59,538 bases of DNA from Bacteroidaceae bacterium (lineage in GTDB: Bacteria > Bacteroidota > Bacteroidia > Bacteroidales > Bacteroidaceae): assembly GCA_024401225.1 (NCBI GenBank), contig JAKSLM010000013.1:1-59538 (forward strand), given 5' to 3'. Below the pieces are notes generated by a model. It was not told the origin of the DNA. It did not search any database and was given only the letters and a program-made list of their open reading frames with translations. This document shows, in pieces, positions 27,438 to 37,633 of the stretch; position 1 is the stretch's first letter; every line of letters begins with the position of its first letter. Made by a program: the position numbers and the translations under genes.

Positions 27438-28256
27438 ATGAAAGCTATCAGAAGAATCATGATGATCATGGCAGCATCGCTGATGCTTGCCGCATGTGGA
27501 ACTACTTCGACCGTGCCTATCACGGGGCGCAAGCATACGCTGCTGGTGGACGATGCTCAGGTGCTGAGCCTTAGCAAGCAGCAGTATGGCGAGACGATGA
27601 AGAAGCTCACGCTATCGAAGAATGCTACCAACACGGCTATGGTGAAGAGGGTCGGCCAACGACTGGCTACTGCGGTGGAGACATTCCTCAAGGCCAATGG
27701 CGGTGCTAACGAACTGAAATACTACGAGTGGGAGTTCAACCTCGTGCAGAGCAACAGCGTGAATGCGTTCTGCATGCCAGGTGGTAAGATTGTGGTGTAC
27801 GAGGGCATGATTCCTGTGGCTCAGGATGAGGCTTCGCTTGCCATCGTGCTCGGACACGAGGTGGCACACGCTGTTGCCAAGCATTCGGCTGAGCAGCTAT
27901 CGAACCAGATACGCCAGCAGTATGGCGCACAGATCATTGGATCGGTGCTCAACGCTACTGCAGGCCAGAACACGGCGGCTCTCGCATCCCTGATTGCACA
28001 GACCGGGCTGTCGTTTGCCAACATGAAGTATAGCCGCGACAACGAGACCGAGGCCGACCGCATTGGTCTTATCTTTGCTGCCATGGCTGGTTATGATCCG
28101 CAGGTGGCTCTGAGCTTCTGGCAGCGCATGGCTGCATCGTCGACTACAAAGACTGCCGAGATTTTCAGCGACCACCCAAGTGATGAGAACCGCATTGCTA
28201 CCATCAAGAAGTATCTGCCTGAGGCTATGAAATACTATAACAAGGCAAAGAAATAA
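27438..28256 (+). CDS. M48-family metalloprotease lipoprotein
   Basis: A 272-residue protein. The ATG at 27438 is chosen because it opens a signal peptide with lipobox 'LMLAAC' (lipid site C20); the earlier ATG at 27393 precedes the promoter. The zinc motif is H140-E-V-A-H144, with the third ligand in 'DNETEADRIG'. It resembles BepA/LoiP-type periplasmic proteases that help outer-membrane quality control. The MFS gene follows after 56 bases. Confidence 0.9.
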   Translation: MKAIRRIMMIMAASLMLAACGTTSTVPITGRKHTLLVDDAQVLSLSKQQYGETMKKLTLSKNATNTAMVKRVGQRLATAVETFLKANGGANELKYYEWEFNLVQSNSVNAFCMPGGKIVVYEGMIPVAQDEASLAIVLGHEVAHAVAKHSAEQLSNQIRQQYGAQIIGSVLNATAGQNTAALASLIAQTGLSFANMKYSRDNETEADRIGLIFAAMAGYDPQVALSFWQRMAASSTTKTAEIFSDHPSDENRIATIKKYLPEAMKYYNKAKK

Positions 28257-28312
28257 CAACAAGACAACATAAATAATAGCAAGACAAAAATAGCAACAAG
28301 GCAAAGAAACAA

Positions 28313-29620
28313 ATGAAGACATCGTTCCTTTACTTCATCTGCTGCATCTCGGCGATGGGCGGACTGCTATTCGGTTACGACTGGGTAGTGATAGGTGGTG
28401 CTAAGCCTTTCTACGAATTGTTTTTCGGCATCGCTGACAGTCCTTCGATGCAAGGGCTTGCCATGACGACTGCCAACATCGGATGCCTGTTTGGTGCATG
28501 CACAGCAGGTGCGCTTGCCGACCGCTTCGGCCGCAAGCCTCTGCTCACCACGGCAGCCATGCTATTTACCGTAAGTGCCATAGCTACAGGAGCATTCGAC
28601 GACTTCACGATGTTCAACATAGCCCGATTCATAGGCGGCGTGGGCATCGGTGTGGCATCGGCCCTTTCGCCTATGTATATTGCGGAGGTATCGCCTGCCA
28701 ATATTCGCGGACGCATGGTGAGCCTCAACCAGATGACCATCGTGCTCGGCATCCTAGCAGCACAGATAGTCAACATGCTCCTCGCTCAGCCAGTCGATGC
28801 TGAGGCAAGCAGCGAGGCACTCATGGCTACATGGAACGTGCAGCAGGGATGGCGCTGGATGTTCTGGGCTGAGACGCTGCCTGCTGCCCTGTTCCTCGTG
28901 ATGTCGTTCTTCATCCCTGAGAGTCCAGTATACCTTGCCCTGAAGAAAGGTCAGACTGCACAGCACGATGGCGGCGCTGCAAAGGCTTCGCTTGCCACTC
29001 TGTTCGAAGGCAAATACGGACGCATTGTGGTGCTCGGACTTATCATTGCCGTATTCCAGCAATGGTGCGGTACGAACGTCATCTTCAACTACGCTCAGGA
29101 GATATTCGTAAGTGCCGGATTCAATGTTGACGGCATGTTTATCAATATCGTCATCACAGGTATAGCCAACGTGCTCTTCACTTTCGTGGCCATATACACC
29201 GTGGAGCGCTGGGGCCGACGCATGCTCATGCTCATAGGTTCGTGCGGCCTGTGCGTCATCTACCTTACGCTCGGTACCTTCTATTATATGGAAGTGAAGG
29301 GCGTGATGATGGTGGTGCTCGTGGTGATGGCCATCTCATGCTATGCCATGACTCTCGGTCCTGTGACTTGGGTGCTGCTCTCGGAGATTTTCCCTCACCG
29401 CATACGAGGCGTAGCAATGGCAACCTGCACCTTTGCCCTCTGGGCTGGATGCTGCACGCTGACCTACACGTTCCCTATCATGAACGCTTCGCTCGGCAGC
29501 TACGGTTCGTTCTGGGTGTACAGCGCCATCTGCCTGTGCGCATTCATCTACTTCGTGAAGTACTGTCCTGAGACCAAGGGCAAGAGCCTCGAAGAGCTGG
29601 AGAAGGAACTGTCAGCATAA
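28313..29620 (+). CDS. MFS sugar porter
   Basis: A 435-residue protein with 12 membrane helices. Sugar porter signatures are 'ADRFGRKPLL' (loop 2-3), 'PESPVYL' after helix 6, 'ERWGRRML' (loop 8-9) and 'PETKGKSLEELE' at the end. It is a proton symporter of the XylE/GalP group; the sugar is not determinable, though galactose or arabinose would fit the glycosidase genes downstream (GH35, GH51). A 490-base gap separates it from them. Confidence 0.88.
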   Translation: MKTSFLYFICCISAMGGLLFGYDWVVIGGAKPFYELFFGIADSPSMQGLAMTTANIGCLFGACTAGALADRFGRKPLLTTAAMLFTVSAIATGAFDDFTMFNIARFIGGVGIGVASALSPMYIAEVSPANIRGRMVSLNQMTIVLGILAAQIVNMLLAQPVDAEASSEALMATWNVQQGWRWMFWAETLPAALFLVMSFFIPESPVYLALKKGQTAQHDGGAAKASLATLFEGKYGRIVVLGLIIAVFQQWCGTNVIFNYAQEIFVSAGFNVDGMFINIVITGIANVLFTFVAIYTVERWGRRMLMLIGSCGLCVIYLTLGTFYYMEVKGVMMVVLVVMAISCYAMTLGPVTWVLLSEIFPHRIRGVAMATCTFALWAGCCTLTYTFPIMNASLGSYGSFWVYSAICLCAFIYFVKYCPETKGKSLEELEKELSA

Positions 29621-29730
29621 TCTTTATATCCTGAATTATTCATGATAATATATTATTTTAGTTAAAACACGAATTTTCACGAATTTACCACGAATTTAAC
29701 CATAAATTAATTTCGCTCTTATGTACTTTT

Positions 29731-29943
29731 TGACTGATAATATTGAATCCCACGGAGACACAGAGGAAACAGAGCTTTTCTTCTTGTCACAAAGGCTTTG
29801 GCACTTCGTGCTGCGCTGAAAGAGGACACAGAGCCATGCGGCATATCTGATGGTACAATCGCCAGAAGGGCGACTCTGTGTTCTCCCACTATCCGCATGG
29901 TATATATCTCAGTGCTCTCTGTGTCTCTGTGGGAAATCAGTCA
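29731..29943. repeat. Nested inverted-repeat element in the 490-base gap
   Basis: CCCACGGAGACACAGAG (29749-29765) and CTCTGTGTCTCTGTGGG (29917-29933) pair at 16 of 17 positions. TGACTGAT / ATCAGTCA lie just outside (29731-29738, 29936-29943). Inside, GACACAGAG/CTCTGTGTT and CCATGCGG/CCGCATGG pair again, so the whole 210 bases could fold into one long stem. Around it (29621-29730, 29944-30110) is AT-rich DNA with 'cacgaattt' repeats and no gene. It is probably a dispersed non-coding element. Confidence 0.75.
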
Positions 29944-30110
29944 TAATTTATATTATAGCCAGTAATTTTTGAATAATTTGTGGATAATTTATGGCAATTT
30001 AAGTTATAAAAAATAGTAACAATGTTTATTTGTAATATTCATGAATAATGTAGGACAAAAAAAATAATATTGTACACATAATTAAAACCAACAACACACC
30101 AATAACTACT

Positions 30111-33100
30111 ATGGTAAAAGCCTGGAAGGAACAGGTGGTCATTCCCACCTACGAAATAGGCAAAGCCGAGAAGAACCCGATATTCCTCGAGAAGCGAGTA
30201 TACCAGGGGTCGTCGGGCGTAGTGTACCCTTACCCTGTGATTGAAAGCATCTCGAACGAGAAGACAGACCACACGTACGAAGCGGTATACATCGAGAACG
30301 AATACATTAAGGTGATGATACTGCCTGAACTGGGAGGCCGTGTGCAAATGGCATACGACAAGATCAAGCAGCGCCACTTTATATATTATAATAGTGTAGT
30401 CAAGCCTGCCCTCGTAGGATTGGCTGGTCCATGGATATCGGGCGGCATTGAGTTCAACTGGCCACAGCACCATCGTCCATCGACCTTCATGCCTGTGGAC
30501 TGCACCATTGAGGAAGGAAAGGACGGAAGCATCACGGTGTGGGTGAACGAGCGTGAGCGCATGTTCCACCAGCAGGGACAGGCAGGATTCACGCTGCGCC
30601 CTGGATGCGCATATCTGGAGATCAAGGGACGACTGTACAATCCGACCGAAGTGCCACAAACCTTCCTCTGGTGGGCAAACCCTGCAGTAGCAGTCAACGA
30701 TGAGTACCAGTCGGTATTCCCACCCGATGTGAATGCGGTGTTCGACCACGGAAAGCGTGCCGTAAGTTCGTTCCCTATAGCTACGGGCACATACTACAAG
30801 ATGGACTACTCGGCAGGAGTGGACATCTCGAACTACAGGAACATACCTGTGCCTACATCCTACATGGTAGCAAAGTCGAAGTACAACTTCGAAGGCGGAT
30901 ACGAGAACGACACCCGTGCCGGCATGCTGCACGTAGCCGACCATCACGTAGCTCCTGGCAAGAAGCAATGGACATGGGGCAACGGCGACTTCGGACGTGC
31001 ATGGGACCGCGCACTTACTGATACCGACGGTCCGTACATCGAGCTGATGGCTGGTGTATACACCGAGAATCAGCCTGACTTCTCGTGGCTCATGCCTTAC
31101 GAGGAGAAATCGTTCGTACAGTACTTCATGCCTTACCGCGAACTGGGCATCGTGAAGAATGCAAGCCGCGACTTCCTCATCAACATAGACCGCGAGTGCT
31201 TCCGCATCTTCGCCACAAGCAAGCAGAAGGTACACGTATGCCTCAGCAACACCAGCACAGGTGCCGTGATCTACGACAGGGATGAGACCATCTCGCCTGA
31301 GAGCATACTCGTGGTACCTATACAAGTGACCGAAGACGAACTGAAGCAGCTGCGACTCGACATCACCAACGGTCAGCGCACCCTGCTCTCATGGCAACCG
31401 GAACCTGACGAGATAATGCCTATACCTGATGCTGCCGAACCAGCCCTGAAGCCAGATGAGATAAAGACCAACGAGCAACTATTCCTCACCGGCCTCCACC
31501 TCGAGCAGTACCGCCACGCTACATGGTCGGCACTCGACTACTACGAGGAGGCATTGCGCCGCGACCCGATGGATGTGCGCTGCAACAACGCACTCGGCCT
31601 GTGGTACATACGCCGTGGCCGATTCGACAAGGCTGAGCCTTACCTTCGCTGTGCAGTCAAGGTGCTCCAGCGCCGCAATCCTAATCCTTACGATGGCGAG
31701 CCTCTGTACAATCTCGGCCTTTGCCTTCGATATCTGGGCCAAACGGATGAGGCGTTCGACTGGTTCTACAAGTCGACCTGGAATGCAGCATGGCAGCAGG
31801 CTGGCTACTTCGCCTGTGCACAGATAGCCACCGAACGCGGCGACTACGAGGAGGCATTGATGCTGATCGACAAGTCGCTCATCAGCGGTTGGCACAATCA
31901 CAAGGCACGCGCCCTGAAGATGCATCTGCTCAAGGTGCTTGATGCTGATACTGAAGCATTCGCTCGCGAGTCGCTCGACATCAATCCATTCAACTATGCC
32001 ATACTCTACGAGCAGGGACGAATAGAGGAGATGAAGTGCCTGATGCGCAAGGATGCCAACAACTACGACGAACTGGCACTCGACTATGCCCAGTGCGGAC
32101 TAACAGCCGATGCTGTAGCAATTCTCGATATTGCAATAAGCGAAGGAGCAACCACTCCTATGACATACTACTACAAAGCCTGGCTCACAGGCAGCGATGC
32201 TGATCATGAAGAGGCAATGCGCCAGCCGCAGGACTTCTGCTTCCCTAACCGTGCGGAGGCTGTGCTTGCCCTGTCGATCTATCCTGACGATCCTCGTGCA
32301 TGCTACTATCTCGGCAACCTCTACTACGATCGTCGCCAATACGATAAGGCACGCGAACTGTGGGAACGCTCAGCCTCGCTTGAGCCCGACTTCCCTACCG
32401 TACACCGCAACCTTGCATTGGTTTACTACAACAAGTGCCACACACCGGAAGAGGCACTCCAGCAGATGGAACTCGCCTACCAGCTCGACACTACCGATGC
32501 ACGCGTGCTGATGGAGCTTGACCAACTCTACAAGGCGTTGCAGACTGCACCCGAGAAGCGCCTTGCCCTCCTGCAGTCGCATCCAGCGGAAGTCAGCCAG
32601 CGCGATGACCTCGTACTCGAGGAGGCCACCCTTCTCAATCAGTTAGGACGCCACGAGGAAGCCATGCAGATGCTTGCTTCACGATGGTTCCACGTGTGGG
32701 AAGGCGGTGAAGGAAAGGTGAGCGGACAGTACCAGATGTGCCGTACGGAGATTGCAAAGGCACTCATCCGAGAGGGAAAAGACACCGATCGCGCCATCAG
32801 CCTGCTCAAGGAATGCCTTGAGTTCCCTCACAACATAGGCGAGGGCAAACTGCATGGTGCGCAGGACAACGACTTCTACTATTTCCTTGGAAAAGCCTAT
32901 GCCTTCAAGGGAGACGATGCCACTTCACGCTCCATGTACGCCCTTGGCACACAGGGACCTACCGAACCTGCAGCAGCGATGTACTACAACGATGCCAAGC
33001 CTGACAAGATATTCTACGCAGCCCTCTGCCACCGCGCCTTGGGCGATGAGAACAAGGCACGCAGCCTGTTCAACCGACTGGTATCGTACGGAGAGAAGCA

Positions 33101-33326
33101 CATCTTCGACCACATCACAATGGACTACTTTGCCGTGTCGCTTCCTGACCTTCTCGTATGGGATGGCAACCTCGACACAGCCAACGCTATCCACTGCCAC
33201 TACATGCTGGCACTCGGCCACTGCGGACTTGGCAACACAGCCAAGGCTAAGCAACACCTGGACGAGGTGCGCCGACTCAACATCAACCATCAAGGTGCAT
33301 TGGCACTTCAATCATTCATGTCATGA
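30111..33326 (+). CDS. DUF5107 domain plus TPR repeat protein
   Basis: A 1071-residue protein without signal peptide, so probably cytoplasmic. About residues 10-430 resemble DUF5107 ('MILPELGGRVQMAYDKI', 'FNWPQHHRPSTFMPVDC'), which looks like the galactose-mutarotase-like beta-sandwich fold. From about 455 to the end are TPR-like helices ('YYLGNLYYDRRQYDKARELW'). Its stop overlaps the start of the GH35 gene by 4 bases (ATGA), so the two are translated in step. A carbohydrate-binding or glycosidase role is likely; no catalytic residue can be named. Confidence 0.85.
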   Translation: MVKAWKEQVVIPTYEIGKAEKNPIFLEKRVYQGSSGVVYPYPVIESISNEKTDHTYEAVYIENEYIKVMILPELGGRVQMAYDKIKQRHFIYYNSVVKPALVGLAGPWISGGIEFNWPQHHRPSTFMPVDCTIEEGKDGSITVWVNERERMFHQQGQAGFTLRPGCAYLEIKGRLYNPTEVPQTFLWWANPAVAVNDEYQSVFPPDVNAVFDHGKRAVSSFPIATGTYYKMDYSAGVDISNYRNIPVPTSYMVAKSKYNFEGGYENDTRAGMLHVADHHVAPGKKQWTWGNGDFGRAWDRALTDTDGPYIELMAGVYTENQPDFSWLMPYEEKSFVQYFMPYRELGIVKNASRDFLINIDRECFRIFATSKQKVHVCLSNTSTGAVIYDRDETISPESILVVPIQVTEDELKQLRLDITNGQRTLLSWQPEPDEIMPIPDAAEPALKPDEIKTNEQLFLTGLHLEQYRHATWSALDYYEEALRRDPMDVRCNNALGLWYIRRGRFDKAEPYLRCAVKVLQRRNPNPYDGEPLYNLGLCLRYLGQTDEAFDWFYKSTWNAAWQQAGYFACAQIATERGDYEEALMLIDKSLISGWHNHKARALKMHLLKVLDADTEAFARESLDINPFNYAILYEQGRIEEMKCLMRKDANNYDELALDYAQCGLTADAVAILDIAISEGATTPMTYYYKAWLTGSDADHEEAMRQPQDFCFPNRAEAVLALSIYPDDPRACYYLGNLYYDRRQYDKARELWERSASLEPDFPTVHRNLALVYYNKCHTPEEALQQMELAYQLDTTDARVLMELDQLYKALQTAPEKRLALLQSHPAEVSQRDDLVLEEATLLNQLGRHEEAMQMLASRWFHVWEGGEGKVSGQYQMCRTEIAKALIREGKDTDRAISLLKECLEFPHNIGEGKLHGAQDNDFYYFLGKAYAFKGDDATSRSMYALGTQGPTEPAAAMYYNDAKPDKIFYAALCHRALGDENKARSLFNRLVSYGEKHIFDHITMDYFAVSLPDLLVWDGNLDTANAIHCHYMLALGHCGLGNTAKAKQHLDEVRRLNINHQGALALQSFMS

Positions 33327-35425
33327 AACGAATACTTACCATATTAGCATTGCTGTCGGGCTGCACCCTATCGGGCGTGGCTCAGCAGCGATTCCACTTC
33401 GGCACAGAGAGCAATCCACAAGGGGTGAAGTTTGAGGTCGACTCCAGAGGCTTCATCATCGGAGGAGAACGCATTCTGCCCGTGATGGGAGAGATCCACT
33501 ATGCCCGAGTGCCACAGGAAGAATGGCGACAGGAGATTCGCAAGATGAAGGCCGGAGGCATCACCCTCATCTCCACCTACGTGTTCTGGATTCACCACGA
33601 AGCGGAGGAAGGACGATGGGACTGGTCGGGCAACAAGAACCTGCGACGCTTCGTGCAGACCTGCCACGAGGAAGGAATGCCCGTAGTGCTTCGCATCGGT
33701 CCGTTCTGCCACGGCGAGGTGTACCAGGGCGGATTCCCTGTATGGGTGGTGGATAATGCCGAGCGCGACAAGGCATACAAACTGCGCAGCGAGGGCAGGG
33801 GGTTCCTTGAGGAAGTGAGAGGACTGTACAGCAACATCTTTGCACAGATCAACGGTCTGCAGTGGAAGGACGGCGGACCGATAGTCGGCATACAGATAGA
33901 GAACGAATGCCGTGGCCCATGGTCGTACTATATGGCATTGAAGAATATGGCAGTAAAGATAGGATTCGACACTCCATTCTACACCCGCACCGGATGGCCT
34001 AAGCTCAACGGCAAGGAAGAGTTCGGGCAGATGCTCCCTCTCTATGGCGACTATGCCGATGGATTCTGGGACCGCAAGCTCGACGACATGCCAGGCGACT
34101 ATCCAAAGGCGTTCCTGTTCAAGGACACCCGACTCTCGGGAGTGATAGCTACCGAGACCTTCGGCACCAATCAGGACACCAACATGGAGCGCAGCGACCT
34201 CGACTACCCTTACCTCACCTGCGAACTGGGAGGCGGCATGATGCCTGCCTACCACCGACGCATCAACATGAACGGCAACGAGCCTCTGCCTCTTGCCATC
34301 TGCAAGGTGGGCAGCGGAAGCAACCTGCCGGGCTACTACATGTACCACGGAGGCACAAACCCTCAGCGAGTGCTGAATGCTGACGGAAGCCTGAACCACC
34401 CAATGTCGGAATGCCAGGCCTCGCGCACCACAGCCCACAACGACCTGCCTCAGATGTCGTACGACTTCCAGAGCCCACTGGGCGAGATGGGACAGACCAA
34501 CGAGGAGGCATGGCACCAGACACGATGGTTCCATCAGTTCCTTAAGGACTGGGGCAGCGAACTGTCCGTGATGGATGTGGACACCCTGAGCGACCACTAT
34601 GCCCGCCGAGGCAGTTTTGAGTTCCGCAACGACTACGTGCGCATACTCAATGAGGATGGAGTGGCAAGCGTGACTCCTTACAACCTCATGCTGCAAGAGG
34701 GAGTAACAATCAATACCGCTACCGTACAGCCATTTGCAAAGGCCGATGATGCCTATTACTTCATCACCATCAAAGGCCAGCGCCCATCGCTCACCATCAA
34801 CGGCAAACGCTATTCGATGCGACTGGACACTCCGAAGCGCATAGCCGGATGCACCTTCACCGTTCTCTCCACAGCAAAGGCAAAGAGCGCCTATGTGATA
34901 GACGGCAAGATGGAGTACTCAAAGCATGGAGGCATACTGTACAAGGATGGCAATCAGATAAAGGAAGAATACTGGACTACCCACCCTACCCTCACAGCAT
35001 CCATCTCCAAAGTGCGGGATGCGGGCGCACCAAGAGCCATCGGCATGGGAGGCGCAAAGGTGGCTGAGCAGCCAAAGGATGCCGACTTCGATGCAGCAGC
35101 CATCTACTCCATCGACCTTGGCAAGATTGAGGCTGATAGCACAGCCAACGCAGCCAGTCTCTTCCTTCGCATCGGTTACAAGGGCGACTGCGCTCGAGTG
35201 TATGCCGATGGAATACTCGTAGAGGATAACTTCTGGAACGGCAAACCTATGCTTGTACGCATTGCCGACCTCATCGGGAAGAAGGTTGAGCTACGCATCC
35301 TCCCGCTTGCCAAGTCGGCACCTATCTATCTGCAATCCGAGCAGCGTGCCTTCCTCGATGCTGCACCATCCTCAGGATTACTTAGTCTGGACGACATAGC
35401 CGTCATGTCAAGAGAGACGAAGTAG
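33323..35425 (+). CDS. Glycoside hydrolase family 35 (beta-galactosidase)
   Basis: A 700-residue protein. Residues 1-21 are a signal sequence; 'LLSGC' is a possible lipobox, so it may be a lipoprotein. The GH35 catalytic barrel (25-370) has 'RIGPFCHGEVYQGGFPVW' and the acid/base region 'GIQIENEC'; the nucleophile is probably in 'TCELGGGM'. C-terminal beta domains follow. It should remove terminal beta-galactose from plant or host glycans. Translationally coupled to the DUF5107 gene and ended by the terminator at 35449. Confidence 0.9.
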   Translation: MKRILTILALLSGCTLSGVAQQRFHFGTESNPQGVKFEVDSRGFIIGGERILPVMGEIHYARVPQEEWRQEIRKMKAGGITLISTYVFWIHHEAEEGRWDWSGNKNLRRFVQTCHEEGMPVVLRIGPFCHGEVYQGGFPVWVVDNAERDKAYKLRSEGRGFLEEVRGLYSNIFAQINGLQWKDGGPIVGIQIENECRGPWSYYMALKNMAVKIGFDTPFYTRTGWPKLNGKEEFGQMLPLYGDYADGFWDRKLDDMPGDYPKAFLFKDTRLSGVIATETFGTNQDTNMERSDLDYPYLTCELGGGMMPAYHRRINMNGNEPLPLAICKVGSGSNLPGYYMYHGGTNPQRVLNADGSLNHPMSECQASRTTAHNDLPQMSYDFQSPLGEMGQTNEEAWHQTRWFHQFLKDWGSELSVMDVDTLSDHYARRGSFEFRNDYVRILNEDGVASVTPYNLMLQEGVTINTATVQPFAKADDAYYFITIKGQRPSLTINGKRYSMRLDTPKRIAGCTFTVLSTAKAKSAYVIDGKMEYSKHGGILYKDGNQIKEEYWTTHPTLTASISKVRDAGAPRAIGMGGAKVAEQPKDADFDAAAIYSIDLGKIEADSTANAASLFLRIGYKGDCARVYADGILVEDNFWNGKPMLVRIADLIGKKVELRILPLAKSAPIYLQSEQRAFLDAAPSSGLLSLDDIAVMSRETK

Positions 35426-35448
35426 GAACAAAACAGAAGCAACACAAT

Positions 35449-35485
35449 AAAAGCCCGTGTACGAATTCGTGCACGGGCTTTTTAT
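35449..35485. terminator. Bidirectional terminator between GH35 and GH51 genes
   Basis: AAAAGCCCGTG-T-ACGAATTCGT-G-CACGGGCTTTTT is a long near-perfect hairpin with A- and T-runs on either side, serving both converging genes. Confidence 0.92.
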
Positions 35486-35508
35486 TGTTTATTCCTATAG
35501 GAGAGGAA

Positions 35509-37500
35509 TTACTTCTTGATCTTGTAGATGTAGAATGTACGAGAAGGAACTGTCACGCTCTGCGATGGAGCAGAAACTGTGATGCTGCTTGTCTGAGGTA
35601 CAATCTTCTTTGGCTCTTCGATAGTGTTCTCAGCATTGAGGTTATCGCTATGGAACGAGATGAGCTGAGCTGTGTGGCTGCCCTTCATGCCCTTGAGGTT
35701 GAGAGTGACATCCTGAGGAGTGTCGCCTGTGTTGATCACCTTGATGATAACCTCGTTGGTGTTCTTGTCGTATACTGCCGAAGCAAACAGGCCATCCTGG
35801 TCAGCATTGCCAGCTACAGGCTTGCCGTTCATCTTGAGCGAGAGCACGTTTGTACCCTTATTCATAGAGTAGAGCTGCTGAACGTAGTAAGAGCAAGAGT
35901 TGAAGCTATTGAGGTTGTCGTACCAGATAGCGTCTGGACGCCACTGCCATCCCTCAACGTGAGCGAAGAGAGGAGCATAGGTAGCCATCTCAACTACATC
36001 AGCATTGCGCTCGAGGTCGGTCATGAATGCTGCCTCCATGAGCGAAGCGTTGAAGTGGTTCCACTTCTTGCCGCGACCATGGCAAGCATACTCACCTGCA
36101 AATACCTTAGGAGCCTTCTTGCTGCGATCGTAGTTGTCGTAGCGGTTACCGCTCTTAAGGAACCACTCCTCGTTGCGATAGAAGTGCTCATCGTAGAGGT
36201 CAGCACCGAGTTCCTTCATGAGTGGCTGGAGGCGATCGAAGTTCTCGCCCTCCGAGTCAGGACCTGTAGTACCGATAAGCTTAATCTCTGGGTGTACCTT
36301 GCGGATAGCCTCAACGAAAATCTTCAGACGCTTGGTGAATGCAGGGTTGTCCTTATAGTCCCACTGCTCGTTACCTACGCCGAGGTACTTGAGGTTGAAT
36401 GGCTCTGGGTGACCCATGTCTGCACGGAGCTTAGCCCACTGATTCTTTGCAGGATCGCCGTTGGCAAACTCGATGAGGTCGATGCAGTCGTCGATGTATG
36501 GCTGGAGCTGATTGAGCGGTACGTGTACATGCTCTTCGTCCTTGATGTCATTCTGGTACTGGCAGCTCAAACCTACGCTGAGCACAGGAAGAGGCTCGGC
36601 ACCGATCTGCTCCGAAAGGCGGAAGTACTCGTAGAAACCGAGTCCGTACGACTGATAGTAATCTGGGAAATAGCGGTGAGTGAAGGTGTAGTGCCAGCGG
36701 TTCTCGTTCAATGGACGGTTCTCAACTGGACCTACCGAGTTCTTCCACTGATAGCGTGTAGCAAGGTCGGTACCCTCAACGATACAACCGCCTGGGAAGC
36801 GGAACACACCTGGGTGCATCTGCTCAAGAGCCTCAGCGAGGTCCTTACGCATACCATTCTCGTCACCCTTGTATACATCAACCGGGAAGAGCGATACGTG
36901 TTCTACATCGGTAGTCACCTTGCTGTCGCCCCATACACGGAGATGCGCCTTGGCAAATGTCTTGTTAGCCTTGATTGTTACTGTATACTTCTTCCACTCC
37001 TTGCCAGATATTTCCACGCCTGCGTTGCCGATCTTCTGATCGTCGCCCATGGTAGCATTGTCCACAAGGTCGATCCAGAGCTTTGAGCTTCCGCCCTCAG
37101 GGCAACGAGCCCATACCGAGAACTTATACTCAGCACCCTTCTTCACACCGATGCCGAAGAAGCCTGAGTTCTCGATCATAGTGTGCTTGTGAGCATGACC
37201 AGAAGGAGCCATGCGTACATAGTGAGGATTCTTGTTGAATGGGCCATCATCCTTCAATGACACCTTGCCTGAGATTGACCATCCGGCATAGTGGTTAGGG
37301 AACTCGAACGAACGGTTCATCACCAACTCGCCGTAGAGACCTCCATCAGCTGCATAGTTGATATCCTCGAAGAATATACCATACATAGTGGAAGGTATTG
37401 GTGCTCCCAGCTTTGATGTGTTGACATCAAACTGGTGAGTCTGAGCCGACATACCTGTCGCAACTGCGAGTGCAGCAAGCATTGAGCTAATTTTCTTCAT
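35509..37500 (-). CDS. Alpha-L-arabinofuranosidase (GH51)
   Basis: A 663-residue exported protein (signal peptide 1-19, 'AVATGMSAQ'). Residues about 25-60 open the catalytic part ('IPSTMYGIFFEDINYA'). A CBM-like domain is at about 75-215. The barrel follows with acid/base 'GVGNEQWDY' and nucleophile 'FAGEYACHG', and the C-terminal beta domain ends at 663. It removes arabinofuranosyl side chains from arabinan or arabinoxylan. It has its own promoter (37549-37579). Confidence 0.93.
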   Translation of the reverse strand: MKKISSMLAALAVATGMSAQTHQFDVNTSKLGAPIPSTMYGIFFEDINYAADGGLYGELVMNRSFEFPNHYAGWSISGKVSLKDDGPFNKNPHYVRMAPSGHAHKHTMIENSGFFGIGVKKGAEYKFSVWARCPEGGSSKLWIDLVDNATMGDDQKIGNAGVEISGKEWKKYTVTIKANKTFAKAHLRVWGDSKVTTDVEHVSLFPVDVYKGDENGMRKDLAEALEQMHPGVFRFPGGCIVEGTDLATRYQWKNSVGPVENRPLNENRWHYTFTHRYFPDYYQSYGLGFYEYFRLSEQIGAEPLPVLSVGLSCQYQNDIKDEEHVHVPLNQLQPYIDDCIDLIEFANGDPAKNQWAKLRADMGHPEPFNLKYLGVGNEQWDYKDNPAFTKRLKIFVEAIRKVHPEIKLIGTTGPDSEGENFDRLQPLMKELGADLYDEHFYRNEEWFLKSGNRYDNYDRSKKAPKVFAGEYACHGRGKKWNHFNASLMEAAFMTDLERNADVVEMATYAPLFAHVEGWQWRPDAIWYDNLNSFNSCSYYVQQLYSMNKGTNVLSLKMNGKPVAGNADQDGLFASAVYDKNTNEVIIKVINTGDTPQDVTLNLKGMKGSHTAQLISFHSDNLNAENTIEEPKKIVPQTSSITVSAPSQSVTVPSRTFYIYKIKK

Positions 37501-37548
37501 TTTGTCTGTTTAGGTTGTTTGGTTAATATAATAAATTCAATTTCGAGG

Positions 37549-37579
37549 CAAATTTACGAAAAGAAAATCATTAAACAAA
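37549..37579 (-). promoter_or_regulatory. Consensus promoter for the GH51 gene
   Basis: Minus-strand TTTG (37579-37576), 19 bases, then TAAATTTG (37556-37549): both elements are exact. Predicted leader about 42 bases. Confidence 0.85.
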
Positions 37580-37621
37580 ATAATACATTGCAAAATGTCG
37601 AGAAATGTCAGTTTTTTGATG

Positions 37622-37629
37622 TACCTTTG
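37622..37629 (+). promoter_or_regulatory. -7 element directly before the MATE gene
   Basis: TACCTTTG (exact) ends four bases before the ATG at 37634, so the transcript would begin at or inside the start codon. No good -33 element is seen. Confidence 0.55.
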
Positions 37630-37633
37630 CACT

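Noticed and set aside
30039-31325. 428-codon minus-strand frame.
   Set aside because: Antisense to the DUF5107 domain; no family features.
33368-34696. 442-codon minus-strand frame.
   Set aside because: Antisense to the GH35 catalytic domain; composition is of a shadow frame.
35485-37086. 533-codon plus-strand frame.
   Set aside because: Antisense to the GH51 gene, which has signal peptide, catalytic motifs and promoter.
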